Shown piece after piece: positions 11,228-20,651 of a stretch of 64,000 nt of DNA. This DNA comes from JBDSKH01 sp035495435 (GTDB taxonomy: Bacteria > Actinomycetota > Actinomycetes > Actinomycetales > Microbacteriaceae): positions 17,431 through 81,430 of the forward strand of contig DATJFV010000068.1 in assembly GCA_035495435.1 (NCBI GenBank), written 5' to 3'. The notes under the pieces were generated by a model. That model did not search any database, was not told the origin of the DNA, and saw only the letters and a program-made list of their open reading frames with translations. The first letter of the stretch is position 1, and every line of letters begins with the position of its first letter. Made by a program: the position numbers and the translations under genes.

Positions 11228-12325
11228 TCAGGGCGAGAAAGCTCCGAACCGCAGCAGCGGCACAGTCGATTCCTCCGGGCTGATCGATCCGTGCTGACCC
11301 ACCATGCGCCGCGCGGTGTCGTCGGGGTCGACGTAGAAAGCGTGGTTGCGGCGGGCAGCGACCAGGACATCGCCGATCCGCGGCAGGACGTCGGCGTCCA
11401 CATCGCCGAACCATCCCGCGGCAACGGCTTCGGTGCGGGTCGCGACCCAGGCGCGCGGTCCGTAGCGTTCCCGCCAGGCCTCGGCCACCGCATCCGGATC
11501 GGTGTCGACCCGCAATTGAAGGCAGCGCGGCTCCCCGGCAACCGCGGTGACCCCGGTGAGCAGCTCTGCGTCGACGAGGAGATGCGCCGCCGGGGGCACA
11601 TCGACCATGCCGTGGTCGGCAGTGACCAGCAGACCCTGGGTCGGGCCGAGCGCAGCGACCAGGCCGGCGACCGCGGCGTCGAGACCCTCGAGGGCGGCCA
11701 CCCACCGCGACGAATCGATGCCGTGGGCGTGACCCTCGACGTCGAGATCGGCGATGTAGAGGTACACGAGCACCGGTCCGGGCGCCTCGAGCTCACGACG
11801 GGCGACGGCGAACCGGTCGGCCATGGTCGCGGCACCGCGGTACTCGGCGCCGCGGAGGACGGCGCGGGTGAACCAGGAGTCGGCGTGACGCGGCGATGCG
11901 ACGGCGACCGAGCGGACGCCCGCCGTCTCGAACAGGGTCGACTGGCGCTGCCACGCGCGAGGATCGAGCCCGCGGTCGCCGTTGAGCAGGCTGACGACCC
12001 TGCCGGTCGCCGGCTCGAAGGCGCGGTACCCGGTCATCCCGTGGCGTCCAGGCGGCAGCCCGGTGGTGAGCGACGCCAGCGACGAGGCGGTCGTCGTGGG
12101 GAACCCTGCGGAGATGCCCGGGTCGTCCGGGAGCCGCGCGGCGAGAGTGCGCGCGTGTCCGCGGTGAGCCTCCAGTGCACCCCGGCCCAATCCGTCGGCC
12201 AGCAGGACGACCGCATGGGTGACCGCCGGCAGGCCAAGCCGTCCTCTCCGACCCGCCAGCGCATCGAGGCAATTCGGCACCACGTCGGCAAGGCTGAACC
12301 GGGAGGATTTCGCCGCCGGTAACAT
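11228..12325 (-). CDS. Alkaline-phosphatase-superfamily phosphodiesterase/pyrophosphatase
   Basis: 365-residue metalloenzyme of the nucleotide pyrophosphatase/phosphodiesterase branch. A metal-binding Asp is seen in LLADGLG, the Thr nucleophile in FPTTTASSL, and later metal ligands in DLDVEGHAHG and TADHGMVD. No signal peptide is evident, so it should be cytosolic; the substrate is unknown. The start at 12325 gives a typical protein. A longer in-frame opening reaching 14017 is antisense to parC and is not coding. TAGGAT 7 nt before the ATG predicts a leaderless mRNA, and only 12 nt separate it from divergent parC. Confidence 0.9.
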   Translation of the reverse strand: MLPAAKSSRFSLADVVPNCLDALAGRRGRLGLPAVTHAVVLLADGLGRGALEAHRGHARTLAARLPDDPGISAGFPTTTASSLASLTTGLPPGRHGMTGYRAFEPATGRVVSLLNGDRGLDPRAWQRQSTLFETAGVRSVAVASPRHADSWFTRAVLRGAEYRGAATMADRFAVARRELEAPGPVLVYLYIADLDVEGHAHGIDSSRWVAALEGLDAAVAGLVAALGPTQGLLVTADHGMVDVPPAAHLLVDAELLTGVTAVAGEPRCLQLRVDTDPDAVAEAWRERYGPRAWVATRTEAVAAGWFGDVDADVLPRIGDVLVAARRNHAFYVDPDDTARRMVGQHGSISPEESTVPLLRFGAFSP

Positions 12326-12338
12326 GGCCCCGATCCTA
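12320..12338. promoter_or_regulatory. Overlapping divergent -10 elements of the phosphatase and parC genes
   Basis: Minus strand: TAGGAT (12338-12333), 7 nt, ATG at 12325. Plus strand: TAACAT (12320-12325), 12 nt, ATG at 12338. Each hexamer overlaps the other gene's start codon, so both polymerases cannot sit here at once. No clear -35 on either side. Confidence 0.45.
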
Positions 12339-14818
12339 TGACTCCCCCCGATTCCTCTTCCTCTTCTCCTGCCGACGCGCGCGCATCCGAACGGGTGCTC
12401 GACATCGATGTCAGCAGCGAGATGCAGTCGTCGTTCCTCGAGTACGCGTACTCCGTCATCTATTCGCGGGCTCTGCCCGACGCACGCGACGGGTTGAAAC
12501 CGGTCCAGCGACGCATTCTGTTCCAGATGTCGGAGATGGGTTTGCGTCCCGATCGCGGTCACGTGAAAAGCGCCCGCGTGGTGGGCGATGTGATGGGTCG
12601 GCTGCACCCCCACGGTGACAGCGCGATCTATGACGCGTTGGTACGCCTGGCGCAGGACTTCACCATGCGTCTGCCGCTGGTCGACGGGCATGGCAACTTC
12701 GGCTCGCTCGACGACGGACCCGCTGCGGCGCGGTACACCGAGGCGCGCATGCAGGCCGCGGCCGTGGCGATGTGCGAAGGGCTCGACGAGGACGTCGTGG
12801 ACTTCGTTCCCAACTACGACAACCAGCTCACCCAGCCCGAGGTTCTGCCGGCGGCCTACCCGAACCTGCTCGTCAACGGCGCCTCCGGCATCGCGGTCGG
12901 CATGGCCACCAACATGGCACCGCACAACCTCATCGAGGTGGCCGCAGCCGCACGCCACCTGCTCGAGAACCCCGGTGCGACGCTCGACGAGCTGATGCAG
13001 TATGTGCCGGGCCCCGATCTGCCGACGGGCGGCACGATCGTCGGCCTGGACGGTATCAAGGACGCCTACGCCACCGGTCGTGGTTCGTTCAAGACCCGCG
13101 CCAGGGTCACCGTCGAGCAGCTCTCGGCGCGGCGCACCGGGCTGGTGGTCACCGAGCTGCCCTACCTCGTGGGTCCCGAGAAGGTGATCGAGAAGATCAA
13201 GGACGGCGTCACCAACAAGAAGATCACCGGCATCGCGGATGTCACCGACCTCACCGATCGCAAGCACGGGCTGCGCCTGGTGATCGGCATCAAGACCGGA
13301 TTCAGCCCGGAGGGCGTGCTCGAGCAGCTGTACCGTCTCACGCCGCTCGAAGACGGCTTCTCCATCAACAACGTGGCGCTGGTCGAGGGCAAGCCGCAGA
13401 CGCTCGGGCTGCGCGACCTGCTGCAGGTCTACCTCGACCACCGCATCCAGGTCGTGACGCGACGGTCTCGGTTCCGCCTCACACGGCGACAGGAGCGACT
13501 GCATTTGGTGCTGGGGCTGCTGATCGCGATCCTCGACATCGACAAGGTGATCCAGGTGGTGCGCACCTCCGACGACGCCCCGCAGGCGCGCGGCCGGCTG
13601 ATGGAGGTGTTCGATCTGTCGTCGCTGCAGGCCGACTACATCCTCGAACTGCAGCTCCGCCGCCTCACCAAGTTCAGTCGCATCGAGCTCGAGACCGAAC
13701 GCGACCGGTTGCAGGCCGAGATCGCCGAACTCGAGGCGTTGCTCGCCGATCCCGGACGTGTGCGCGCGCGCGTGGGCGACGAACTGGACGAGATCGCCGA
13801 ACGCTTCGGCACACCTCGCCGCACGCTCCTCACCGAGGCCAAGGCCTCCATCGCAGCGACCGCGGCGGCGCGCAAGGCTGCGGCCGCATCCGGCCCCGCG
13901 CTCGAGATCGCCGACGTGCCAACCCTCGTCGTGCTGTCGAGCACCGGCCGGGCCGTGCGGGTCGACCTGCCCGACGGCGCTGAGCCTCCCGCGCGTGCGG
14001 CGCGACGCAGCAGGCACGATGCGATCCAGTCCACGGTCGTCACCACCACCCGCGGGGAGTTGGGCGCGGTGACCTCACGCGGGCGGCTGCTGCGGTTCAG
14101 CCCCGTCGATCTGCCGTCGGTTCCGGCGAACTCGGTGCAGCTCGCCGCCGGGGCGCGCATCGGCGACTACCTCGGTATCGCCGATAAGAAAGAGCGCGTG
14201 CTCGGGCTGGTGTCGCTCGACTCCGAGTTGCCGATCGCGCTCGGCACCGCCCAGGGCGTCGTCAAACGCGTCGCACCCGGCGGCTACCCCGCACGGCCCG
14301 ATTTCGAGGTCATCGCCCTCAAGCCGGGCGACGAAGTGGTGGGTGTCGCCCAGGGGCCCGACGGCGAAGATCTGGTGTTCGTGACCTCCGACGCGCAACT
14401 GCTGCGGTTCGGTGCTGCGGCCGTGCGCCCCCAGGGCGTCGGTGCGGGGGGCATGGCCGGCATCAACCTCGGTGCCAAGGCGCGGGTGATCTTCTTCGGT
14501 TCGGTCGATGCCGGGCAGGATGCCGTGGTCGCCACCATCTCCACACCGACAGAGACGCTGGCGGGAGCAGACCCGGGGCGTGCGAAGGTGTCTCGTCTTG
14601 CCGAGTTCCCCGCGAAGGGCCGCGCCACAGGTGGCGTGCGCGCGCACGCGTTCCTCAAGGGCGAGGCCGCGCTGGCCCTCGCCTGGGCCGGGCCGGCGCC
14701 CGCCCTCGCCGTCGGAGGCGACGGATCACTGCGCACGCTGCCCGAGGCGGGCGCGAAGCGCGACGCGTCCGGCTCACCGCTCGACGGGGTCGTGGGATCG
14801 ATCGGTCGCGGGCTCTGA
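12338..14818 (+). CDS. parC: DNA topoisomerase IV subunit A (ParC/GyrA-type)
   Basis: 826-residue cleavage-religation subunit of a type IIA topoisomerase. The catalytic Tyr133 lies in AARYTEAR; the quinolone-determining stretch HPHGDSAIYDA has Ser95 and Asp99, i.e. wild-type residues. The C-terminal beta-pinwheel is present, but I see no GyrA box (QRRGGKG-like), which favours a decatenating ParC-like enzyme over gyrase. It pairs with the ParE-like gene 1.6 kb downstream on the other strand, the common actinobacterial second topoisomerase locus near sigA. Gyrase itself should be elsewhere. Confidence 0.93.
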   Translation: MTPPDSSSSSPADARASERVLDIDVSSEMQSSFLEYAYSVIYSRALPDARDGLKPVQRRILFQMSEMGLRPDRGHVKSARVVGDVMGRLHPHGDSAIYDALVRLAQDFTMRLPLVDGHGNFGSLDDGPAAARYTEARMQAAAVAMCEGLDEDVVDFVPNYDNQLTQPEVLPAAYPNLLVNGASGIAVGMATNMAPHNLIEVAAAARHLLENPGATLDELMQYVPGPDLPTGGTIVGLDGIKDAYATGRGSFKTRARVTVEQLSARRTGLVVTELPYLVGPEKVIEKIKDGVTNKKITGIADVTDLTDRKHGLRLVIGIKTGFSPEGVLEQLYRLTPLEDGFSINNVALVEGKPQTLGLRDLLQVYLDHRIQVVTRRSRFRLTRRQERLHLVLGLLIAILDIDKVIQVVRTSDDAPQARGRLMEVFDLSSLQADYILELQLRRLTKFSRIELETERDRLQAEIAELEALLADPGRVRARVGDELDEIAERFGTPRRTLLTEAKASIAATAAARKAAAASGPALEIADVPTLVVLSSTGRAVRVDLPDGAEPPARAARRSRHDAIQSTVVTTTRGELGAVTSRGRLLRFSPVDLPSVPANSVQLAAGARIGDYLGIADKKERVLGLVSLDSELPIALGTAQGVVKRVAPGGYPARPDFEVIALKPGDEVVGVAQGPDGEDLVFVTSDAQLLRFGAAAVRPQGVGAGGMAGINLGAKARVIFFGSVDAGQDAVVATISTPTETLAGADPGRAKVSRLAEFPAKGRATGGVRAHAFLKGEAALALAWAGPAPALAVGGDGSLRTLPEAGAKRDASGSPLDGVVGSIGRGL

Positions 14819-14832
14819 CGAGTCGGGGCCGA

Positions 14833-16401
14833 TCACCCCTCGCTGACGCCGAAGTGCGCGGCGATGCGCTCTCGCTTGGCCGGGTCCGAATAGATCAAGA
14901 CGCTCTGCCCGTCAGAGCAGGTCGCCTCCCGGTCGGGTGCGCCGAAGGAGCCCACCACCCATCCGGTGTCGATCGGGCGCTCATCCCCGCGGTCGTTGAC
15001 ATAGAAGAAGGTCCCCGGCTCTGACGTCGCATAAGCCCGGTTGGTGAGCCAGGTGCTCGGCTCGCCCGTCGCCTCCAGTTGGATGAGGTGCACCCCCGTG
15101 GCCGAGGGCAACGAGAGCCGACGCGCGTCGGAGAACGTCGCGTACCCGGTCTGGCCGGGCACGACCGCATCGAGACAGCGCGTCTCGGCAGTGCGGTAGC
15201 CGAAGAAGCGGCCGGCCTCGCCGAGGTTCGCGGCGCCACCGGTGCCGATCGCGACGATCACGACCGCCCCCGCAGCGGCCACCGCCGATGCCGGCACCGC
15301 GACCCGCGGGACGGCCAGCAGTGCCAGCACGTACGGCAGGATCAGCACCGGCCAGAAGTACAGGTAATGGGTGATCATCAGAGCGAAGGTGGCTGCGATT
15401 CCGCCGAGCGGAACCAGACCCAGGTAGACGACGGCGAGCAGTCGCGCATCAGGACGGGGCGCTGCTCGCCCCCCACGCCGGACGTACTGCACCGCCGCCA
15501 CGACCGCTCCCCCCAGGGCGGCGAGGGCCAGAGCCGCCCCGGTGGCCAGGATCACCGCGGCAGCCGGGTCACGGGCCTGGAATGCGTAGTACGGCTGCAG
15601 CTGAGACAACCGCGTCGCGAAGACCGCCGGGTCGACGTAGGTGAGGGGGCTCGTTCCCTGCAGCGGGGTCACGACGAGGCGCAGCACGGCGGCCGCGAGC
15701 AGCGTGCTCCCGGCGAGCACGACCGGGCGGAGGGCCGCCCGGCGGCCGCGGCGGATCACCAGGAGGAGCAGAGCGCCAGCCGTTCCGGGTGCGGCGAACA
15801 CCAGTGCAAGGGGGTTGGATGCTGCGGTCAGTGCCAGCGCAGCGCCCGTTGCGATCCGCCCCGCACGCGACCGCGCCAGCACCAGCACCGGTGCAAGAAG
15901 CAGCGCCGCGTACATGCCGAAGTAGTAGGTCGGTGCCAGTGCGAACGAGACGATCCAGGTCGTGCCCACCAGGGGCAGCAGGATGAGCGGCCCGGTGGCC
16001 ACCAGCGCCCGCAGCAGCGCGGGGCGGCCGGGGTACAACACGCGCACCAGCGCGACGAGCACGAGGAACAGCACTGAGGTGTTCAGCACGGCGACGCACA
16101 GGTAGTAGCCGTACACCGAGCCACCGGCCAGGACGAACGCCACGGCCGAGATCGGGAGCTCCGGGAAGACGAAGACCTGCGGAGAGAAGCTCCAGTGGAG
16201 CGGCCGGCCGACCACGACATCCTGCAGCACCTGGAACAGCACCCCGTTGTCGCTGGAGCGCAGCTCCCAGGTGATCGGCCACGTGGCCGCGTCGGAGGGG
16301 TCGCCACCGGCCCGGATGAGGAACACGACGGCGGTGAGCGCCGCGACGAGCAAGACGCCCGACGCGAGGGAGAAGATGCGCCTAGGTGTCGATCCGTCCA
16401 C
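14833..16401 (-). CDS. Polytopic membrane protein, unknown function
   Basis: About 522 residues with ten or more hydrophobic helices in the first 400 and a soluble C-terminal domain of about 120 residues. The first extracytoplasmic loop holds SSDNGVLFQ after the first helix, a layout reminiscent of GT-C glycosyltransferases, but no family could be assigned. The start is uncertain: GTG at 16401 has an AGGG 8 nt upstream and places the first helix near the N-terminus; an ATG at 16452 would add 17 residues inside parE. Either way the gene overlaps the 3' end of parE and is probably cotranscribed with it. Ends 15 nt from parC. Confidence 0.75.
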   Translation of the reverse strand: MDGSTPRRIFSLASGVLLVAALTAVVFLIRAGGDPSDAATWPITWELRSSDNGVLFQVLQDVVVGRPLHWSFSPQVFVFPELPISAVAFVLAGGSVYGYYLCVAVLNTSVLFLVLVALVRVLYPGRPALLRALVATGPLILLPLVGTTWIVSFALAPTYYFGMYAALLLAPVLVLARSRAGRIATGAALALTAASNPLALVFAAPGTAGALLLLVIRRGRRAALRPVVLAGSTLLAAAVLRLVVTPLQGTSPLTYVDPAVFATRLSQLQPYYAFQARDPAAAVILATGAALALAALGGAVVAAVQYVRRGGRAAPRPDARLLAVVYLGLVPLGGIAATFALMITHYLYFWPVLILPYVLALLAVPRVAVPASAVAAAGAVVIVAIGTGGAANLGEAGRFFGYRTAETRCLDAVVPGQTGYATFSDARRLSLPSATGVHLIQLEATGEPSTWLTNRAYATSEPGTFFYVNDRGDERPIDTGWVVGSFGAPDREATCSDGQSVLIYSDPAKRERIAAHFGVSEG

Positions 16402-18466
16402 GGTCCAGGCCCTGGCCGGCGATGATGAAGTCCTTGCGCGGGGCGACGTCATTGCCCATCAGCAACTCGAACACCTCGCCTGCCGCCTTCACATCGGCCA
16501 TCGTGACCTTGCGCAGCGTCCGGTGGGCGCGACTCATCGTGGTCTCGGCAAGCTGATCCGCATCCATCTCGCCGAGGCCCTTGTACCGCTGAATCGGCTC
16601 CTGATACTTGCGACCGCTCTTCTTCAGGGTCGCCAGCACGGTCTGCAACTCGGCCTCGGAGTAGGTGTAGACGATGTCGTTGGGCTTCGAGCCGGGGTTC
16701 ACCGCGACGACGCGGTGCAGCGGCGGAACCGCGGCGAACACGCGACCCTGCTCGATCATGGGCCGCATGTACTTGTAGAACAGGGTCAGCAGGAGGGTGC
16801 GGATGTGCGCGCCGTCGACATCGGCGTCGCTCATGATGATGACCTTGCCGTAACGCGCCTGCGACAGGTCGAACGCCGACCCCGACCCCGCGCCGATCAC
16901 CTGGATGATGGAGGCGCACTCGGCATTCGACAGCATGTCGCCGATCGACGCCTTCTGCACGTTCAGGATCTTGCCCCGGATCGGCAGCAACGCCTGGAAC
17001 TCACTGTCGCGCGCCAGCTTGGCCGTGCCGAGCGCCGAATCGCCCTCGACGATGAACAACTCGGTGCCCTCGACATCGTTGGAGCGGCAGTCGACCAGCT
17101 TCGCGGGGAGGGTCGAGGACTCGAGAGCGTTCTTGCGGCGCTGCGTCTCTTTGTGGGCGCGTGCCGAGATACGGCTCTTCATCTCGCCGACCACCTTCTC
17201 GAGCACCAGGGCGCTCTGCGCTTTGTCATCGCGCTTGGTGCTGGCGAACCGCTCGGTCATCGCCTTGGCGACCGTGCTCGCGACGATGTTGCGGATGGCC
17301 GGGGTGCCCAGGATCTCTTTGGTCTGCCCCTCGAACTGCGGTTCGGGCATGCGCACCGTGAGGACCGCCGTGAGGCCGGCGAGGATGTCCTCTTTCTCCA
17401 GCTTGTCGTTGCCGACCTTCAGCCGGCGCGCGTTCTTCTCCACTTCGGCGCGCAGGAACTTCATGAGACCCTGCTCGAAGCCGGTCTGATGCGTGCCGCC
17501 CTTGGGCGTCGCGATGATGTTGACGAAGCTGCGGAAGACCGTGTCGTACCCGGTGCCCCACCGGAGTGCGATGTCGACCGCCGCCTCGCGCTGGAGTTCG
17601 GTGGCGACCATGTGCCCGTTCTCTTGCAGCACCGGAACGGTCTCGGTGTAGCCGCCCGTGCCCTGGATGCGCCACGTGCCCGTCAGCGGAGCGTCGGGAG
17701 CGAGGAAGTCGGCGAACTCGGAGATGCCGCCGTCGAAGCGGAACGTCTCGACGGCCGGATTCTCTCCGCGGCGCTCATCGATACGGATGCTGAGGCCGGG
17801 AACAAGGAATGCGGTCTGCCGCGCGCGCTCGATCAGCTCCTCGGCCTGGAACGAGGCGCCCTTGGTGAAGATCTGGGGATCGGCCCAATACCGGATCCGC
17901 GTGCCCGTGACCCCCTTGGCCACCTTGCCCACCACCCGCAGTTCGCTCCCCGACACGAACGGGGTGAAGGCGGCATCCGGCGAGGGATTCGTGGGGTCGG
18001 CGTCGGCGAAGGTGCCCGGCTCACCGCGGTGGAACGACATCGCCCAGGTCTTGCCGTCTCGGTCGACCTCGACGTCGAGCCGCTCGCTGAGTGCATTGAC
18101 CACGCTGGCGCCGACACCGTGCAAGCCGCCCGAGGCTGCGTACGAGCCCGACCCGAACTTGCCGCCGGCGTGCAACTTGGTGAAGACCACCTCGACACCG
18201 CTCAGGCCGGTCTTCGGCTCGATGTCGACCGGGATACCACGGGCCCAGTCGCGCACCTCGACGCTCTGGTCGGCGTGCAGAACGACCTCGATCTCGGACC
18301 CGTGCCCGGCCAGCGCCTCGTCGACGGAGTTGTCGATGATCTCCCACAGACAATGCATCAGGCCGCGGGAATCCGTGGAGCCGATGTACATGCCGGGGCG
18401 CTTGCGCACCGCTTCGAGCCCCTCGAGAACACTGAGATGACGGGCTGAATAGTCGGCGCTCGCCAC
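16382..18466 (-). CDS. parE: DNA topoisomerase IV subunit B (ParE/GyrB-type)
   Basis: 694-residue ATPase subunit partnering the ParC-like protein. GHKL ATPase motifs are visible: WEIIDNSVDEA, GRGIPV-like DWARGIPVD, and GGLHGVGASVVNALS. The TOPRIM metal site shows FIVEGDSALG and MSDADVDGAHI. It starts with GTG at 18466 behind AAGGAGCC. It is separated from parC by one oppositely placed membrane-protein gene that overlaps its 3' end. Confidence 0.95.
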   Translation of the reverse strand: MASADYSARHLSVLEGLEAVRKRPGMYIGSTDSRGLMHCLWEIIDNSVDEALAGHGSEIEVVLHADQSVEVRDWARGIPVDIEPKTGLSGVEVVFTKLHAGGKFGSGSYAASGGLHGVGASVVNALSERLDVEVDRDGKTWAMSFHRGEPGTFADADPTNPSPDAAFTPFVSGSELRVVGKVAKGVTGTRIRYWADPQIFTKGASFQAEELIERARQTAFLVPGLSIRIDERRGENPAVETFRFDGGISEFADFLAPDAPLTGTWRIQGTGGYTETVPVLQENGHMVATELQREAAVDIALRWGTGYDTVFRSFVNIIATPKGGTHQTGFEQGLMKFLRAEVEKNARRLKVGNDKLEKEDILAGLTAVLTVRMPEPQFEGQTKEILGTPAIRNIVASTVAKAMTERFASTKRDDKAQSALVLEKVVGEMKSRISARAHKETQRRKNALESSTLPAKLVDCRSNDVEGTELFIVEGDSALGTAKLARDSEFQALLPIRGKILNVQKASIGDMLSNAECASIIQVIGAGSGSAFDLSQARYGKVIIMSDADVDGAHIRTLLLTLFYKYMRPMIEQGRVFAAVPPLHRVVAVNPGSKPNDIVYTYSEAELQTVLATLKKSGRKYQEPIQRYKGLGEMDADQLAETTMSRAHRTLRKVTMADVKAAGEVFELLMGNDVAPRKDFIIAGQGLDRGRIDT

Positions 18467-18668
18467 GGGGCTCCTTGCTGCTGGCGGGGGGGAATGGCGG
18501 CCGGTGGGCCGACGTTAACCCTAACGAGCACGAGCCACACGCGACGCCCCGACACCCCCGCTGAGGACGGATCGTACGCGTTGAGCGAAATGCACCGCGA
18601 ATGACGCACCTGCGGCAGTCGCCCGTGCTTGACTGGACACCTGGAACACCACCCCGAGGGAGGACCCC

Positions 18669-18896
18669 ATGTCGCAATTCACCGACACCGTGGACGAGCT
18701 GGAGCTCGATGCCGCCCTCACCGCCTTCGACCGCTGCGACAGCTGCGGCGCACAGGCGTACATCCGCGTGACTCTCGCGTCGGGCGACCTGCTGTTCTGC
18801 GCGCACCACGGCGCGAAGTTCAAAGAGAAGCTGGCTCCGACCGCGCTGAACTGGCACGACGAGACGGCGCGTCTGCACGAGCAGCCGGTCGACTAG
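18669..18896 (+). CDS. DUF7455 small zinc-finger-like protein
   Basis: 75-residue acidic protein with a probable metal site, Cys23 and Cys26 in CDSC and Cys44-x-His46-His47 in CAHH. Actinobacterial family usually found next to the primary sigma factor; function unknown. ATG at 18669 behind GGGAGGA. It lies 10 nt before the truncated racemase gene and is probably in the same transcript. Confidence 0.8.
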   Translation: MSQFTDTVDELELDAALTAFDRCDSCGAQAYIRVTLASGDLLFCAHHGAKFKEKLAPTALNWHDETARLHEQPVD

Positions 18897-18906
18897 ATTC
18901 GACAGC

Positions 18907-19578
18907 GTGCCGGGCATCCGCCGCATCGCGCGTATCGACCTCGAGGCCTTCGCGACCAACGTCGCGGGGGCCTCGGTCGTTGATGCGCGCGCCGACGCGT
19001 ACGGGCATTCGATCGCGCTGCTCGGCCCCGTGGCGCGCGCGGCCGGCGTGTCAGCACTCGTGGTCTCCGATGAGCGGGATGCGGCGGCGGCGCGCGCCGT
19101 GGGTTTCCACGACCTGTACGTCGGCCGGCTTCCCGTGGACGTCGAGGCGAGCGGCGCCGACGCCTACGGGCTGGACGCCGGCGGCACGCCGATCCTCACC
19201 CTCAGCGCAGAGGTGATCGCGGTGAAGCACGTCCCGGCCGACGCCGGCGTCTCCTACGGCTACACCTACCGCACGGCGCGGCCCACCTGCCTCGCCCTGA
19301 TCGGGCTCGGGTACGCCGACGGAGTGCCCCGGCTCGCGTCGAACCGCACCTCGGTGCGGGTCGGATCCGACGTGCACCCGCTCGTCGGTCGTATCGCCAT
19401 GGACCAGTTCGTCACGGACTGCGGCGATGATCCTCCCGCGCCCGGCTCCGAGGCGGTCTTGTTCGGCGACCCGGGGAGCGGCGCCACCTCGACGCACGAC
19501 TGGGCGACCTCCACAGAACGCCACCCCCTTCAGCTCACCGCCGGCCTCGGGCCTCGAATCGAACGGGTGGCGCGATGA
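18907..19578 (+). CDS. Truncated alanine racemase keeping only the C-terminal catalytic domain (AlrC-like)
   Basis: 223 residues against about 370 in normal Alr. The first 35 residues match the Alr N-terminus, but the PLP lysine position in the A-D-A-Y-G-H motif is Arg28. After about residue 75 most of the TIM barrel is deleted. The C-terminal domain is intact: Tyr117 in VSYGYTYRT (equivalent to Tyr265 of Geobacillus Alr), IGLGYADGVPR, and GRIAMDQF (residues 161-168). It overlaps the next gene by ATGA and starts with GTG or the nearby initiation region at 18907. The next gene has exactly the parts missing here. Because Alr active sites are built from Lys of one subunit and Tyr of the other, the pair can plausibly make one site in trans. 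It is not a random pseudogene: no stop or frameshift occurs. Confidence 0.85.
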   Translation: MPGIRRIARIDLEAFATNVAGASVVDARADAYGHSIALLGPVARAAGVSALVVSDERDAAAARAVGFHDLYVGRLPVDVEASGADAYGLDAGGTPILTLSAEVIAVKHVPADAGVSYGYTYRTARPTCLALIGLGYADGVPRLASNRTSVRVGSDVHPLVGRIAMDQFVTDCGDDPPAPGSEAVLFGDPGSGATSTHDWATSTERHPLQLTAGLGPRIERVAR

Positions 19579-20630
19579 CCGGCCCCACCGTGATCCTCGA
19601 TCTCGACGCATTCCGCCACAACGTGCGCACGCTGGCGCAGTTGGCGGCACCCGCCCGCTGCATGATCGCCGTGAAGGCGAATGCCTACGGGCACGGCATG
19701 GTGCCGTTCGCCCGCGCTGCCGTTGAGGCCGGCGCGCAGGCACTCGCGGTTCTCGAGGTTCCGGCCGGCCTGGAATTGCGGGCTGCGGGGGTCGACGTGT
19801 CACTGTTCGCCTGGCTCCACGGTGAGCAGACCGACTTCTCGGCGGCGATCGCAGGCGACATCGAGCTCGGTGTCTCGTCCCTGATCGAGCTGAATCGCAT
19901 CCTGGCGGCCGTCGAGGATGTGCCCGCTGCCGTGCACCTCAAGATCGACACGGGGCTGCACCGCAACGGTGCGAGCCCCGAGGACTGGCCTGCGCTTGTC
20001 TCCGCGGCACGCGAGGCCGAGATCGCCGGCAGGGTGCGCATCGCCGGCCTCTGGTCGCACCTGGCCGACGCCTCCCCCGAAGACGATGCGGCGGCTTTGG
20101 CGGAATTCCGTGCTGCGGTCGCGGTCGCCGCAGGGCTCGGGGTCGAGGACCCGTTCCTTCATCTGGCGGCGAGTTCGGCCGGCATCCGCGAACCCGAGGC
20201 GCGGTTCGACCAGGTGCGCTTCGGCATCGCGGCCTACGGCATCTCGCCGTTCGATGACGTCGACGGCCGCGGGCTCGGGCTTCGGCCGGTGATGACGGCG
20301 CGGGCCCCCGTGCTCGCTGTGGACGATGGCCGGGCGGTCCTCGCCGCCGGCTCGGCGGACGGCGTGCCGCCCTCGGTGCTCGGACCGTCGGGCTCAGGCG
20401 CGTGGGTGCTGCTGGGCGGGGTTCGACGCGAGATCGTCGAGATCGGTGTGGACACCCTCGAGGTCGACCTGGGCGAGGGTACGGCCCGAGCCGGGGATGT
20501 CGCGACGCTCTTCGGTGCAGGCGATGATGGCGAGCCGACCGCCGAGGAGTGGGCGGCCTGGGCCGGCACCGTCGGAGACGAGATCGTCGCCCGGGCGTCG
20601 ACCCGGGGCGAGCGCATCCTCCGCGGATAG
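19575..20630 (+). CDS. alr: Alanine racemase barrel protein lacking the catalytic Tyr (AlrN-like)
   Basis: 351-residue fold-type III PLP enzyme. The barrel is complete: Lys34 in IAVKANAYGHG, LKIDTGLHRNG, HLAASSAG and DQVRFGIAAYG. In the C-terminal domain the segment that should carry VSYG with the second catalytic base is deleted (the text goes directly from VLAVDDG to GSADGVPPS), and the usual MDQ is replaced by VDT. It therefore lacks Tyr265 and should not racemise alanine as a normal homodimer. It is coupled by ATGA to the upstream gene that keeps the missing half. Ends convergent with gatD. Confidence 0.88.
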   Translation: MTGPTVILDLDAFRHNVRTLAQLAAPARCMIAVKANAYGHGMVPFARAAVEAGAQALAVLEVPAGLELRAAGVDVSLFAWLHGEQTDFSAAIAGDIELGVSSLIELNRILAAVEDVPAAVHLKIDTGLHRNGASPEDWPALVSAAREAEIAGRVRIAGLWSHLADASPEDDAAALAEFRAAVAVAAGLGVEDPFLHLAASSAGIREPEARFDQVRFGIAAYGISPFDDVDGRGLGLRPVMTARAPVLAVDDGRAVLAAGSADGVPPSVLGPSGSGAWVLLGGVRREIVEIGVDTLEVDLGEGTARAGDVATLFGAGDDGEPTAEEWAAWAGTVGDEIVARASTRGERILRG

Positions 20631-20651
20631 GCGGGGCGACTGCCGCCGCCG

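Noticed and set aside
12326..14017. Extension of the phosphatase frame upstream of 12325
   Set aside because: Antisense to parC; the real protein begins at 12325 next to a -10 element.
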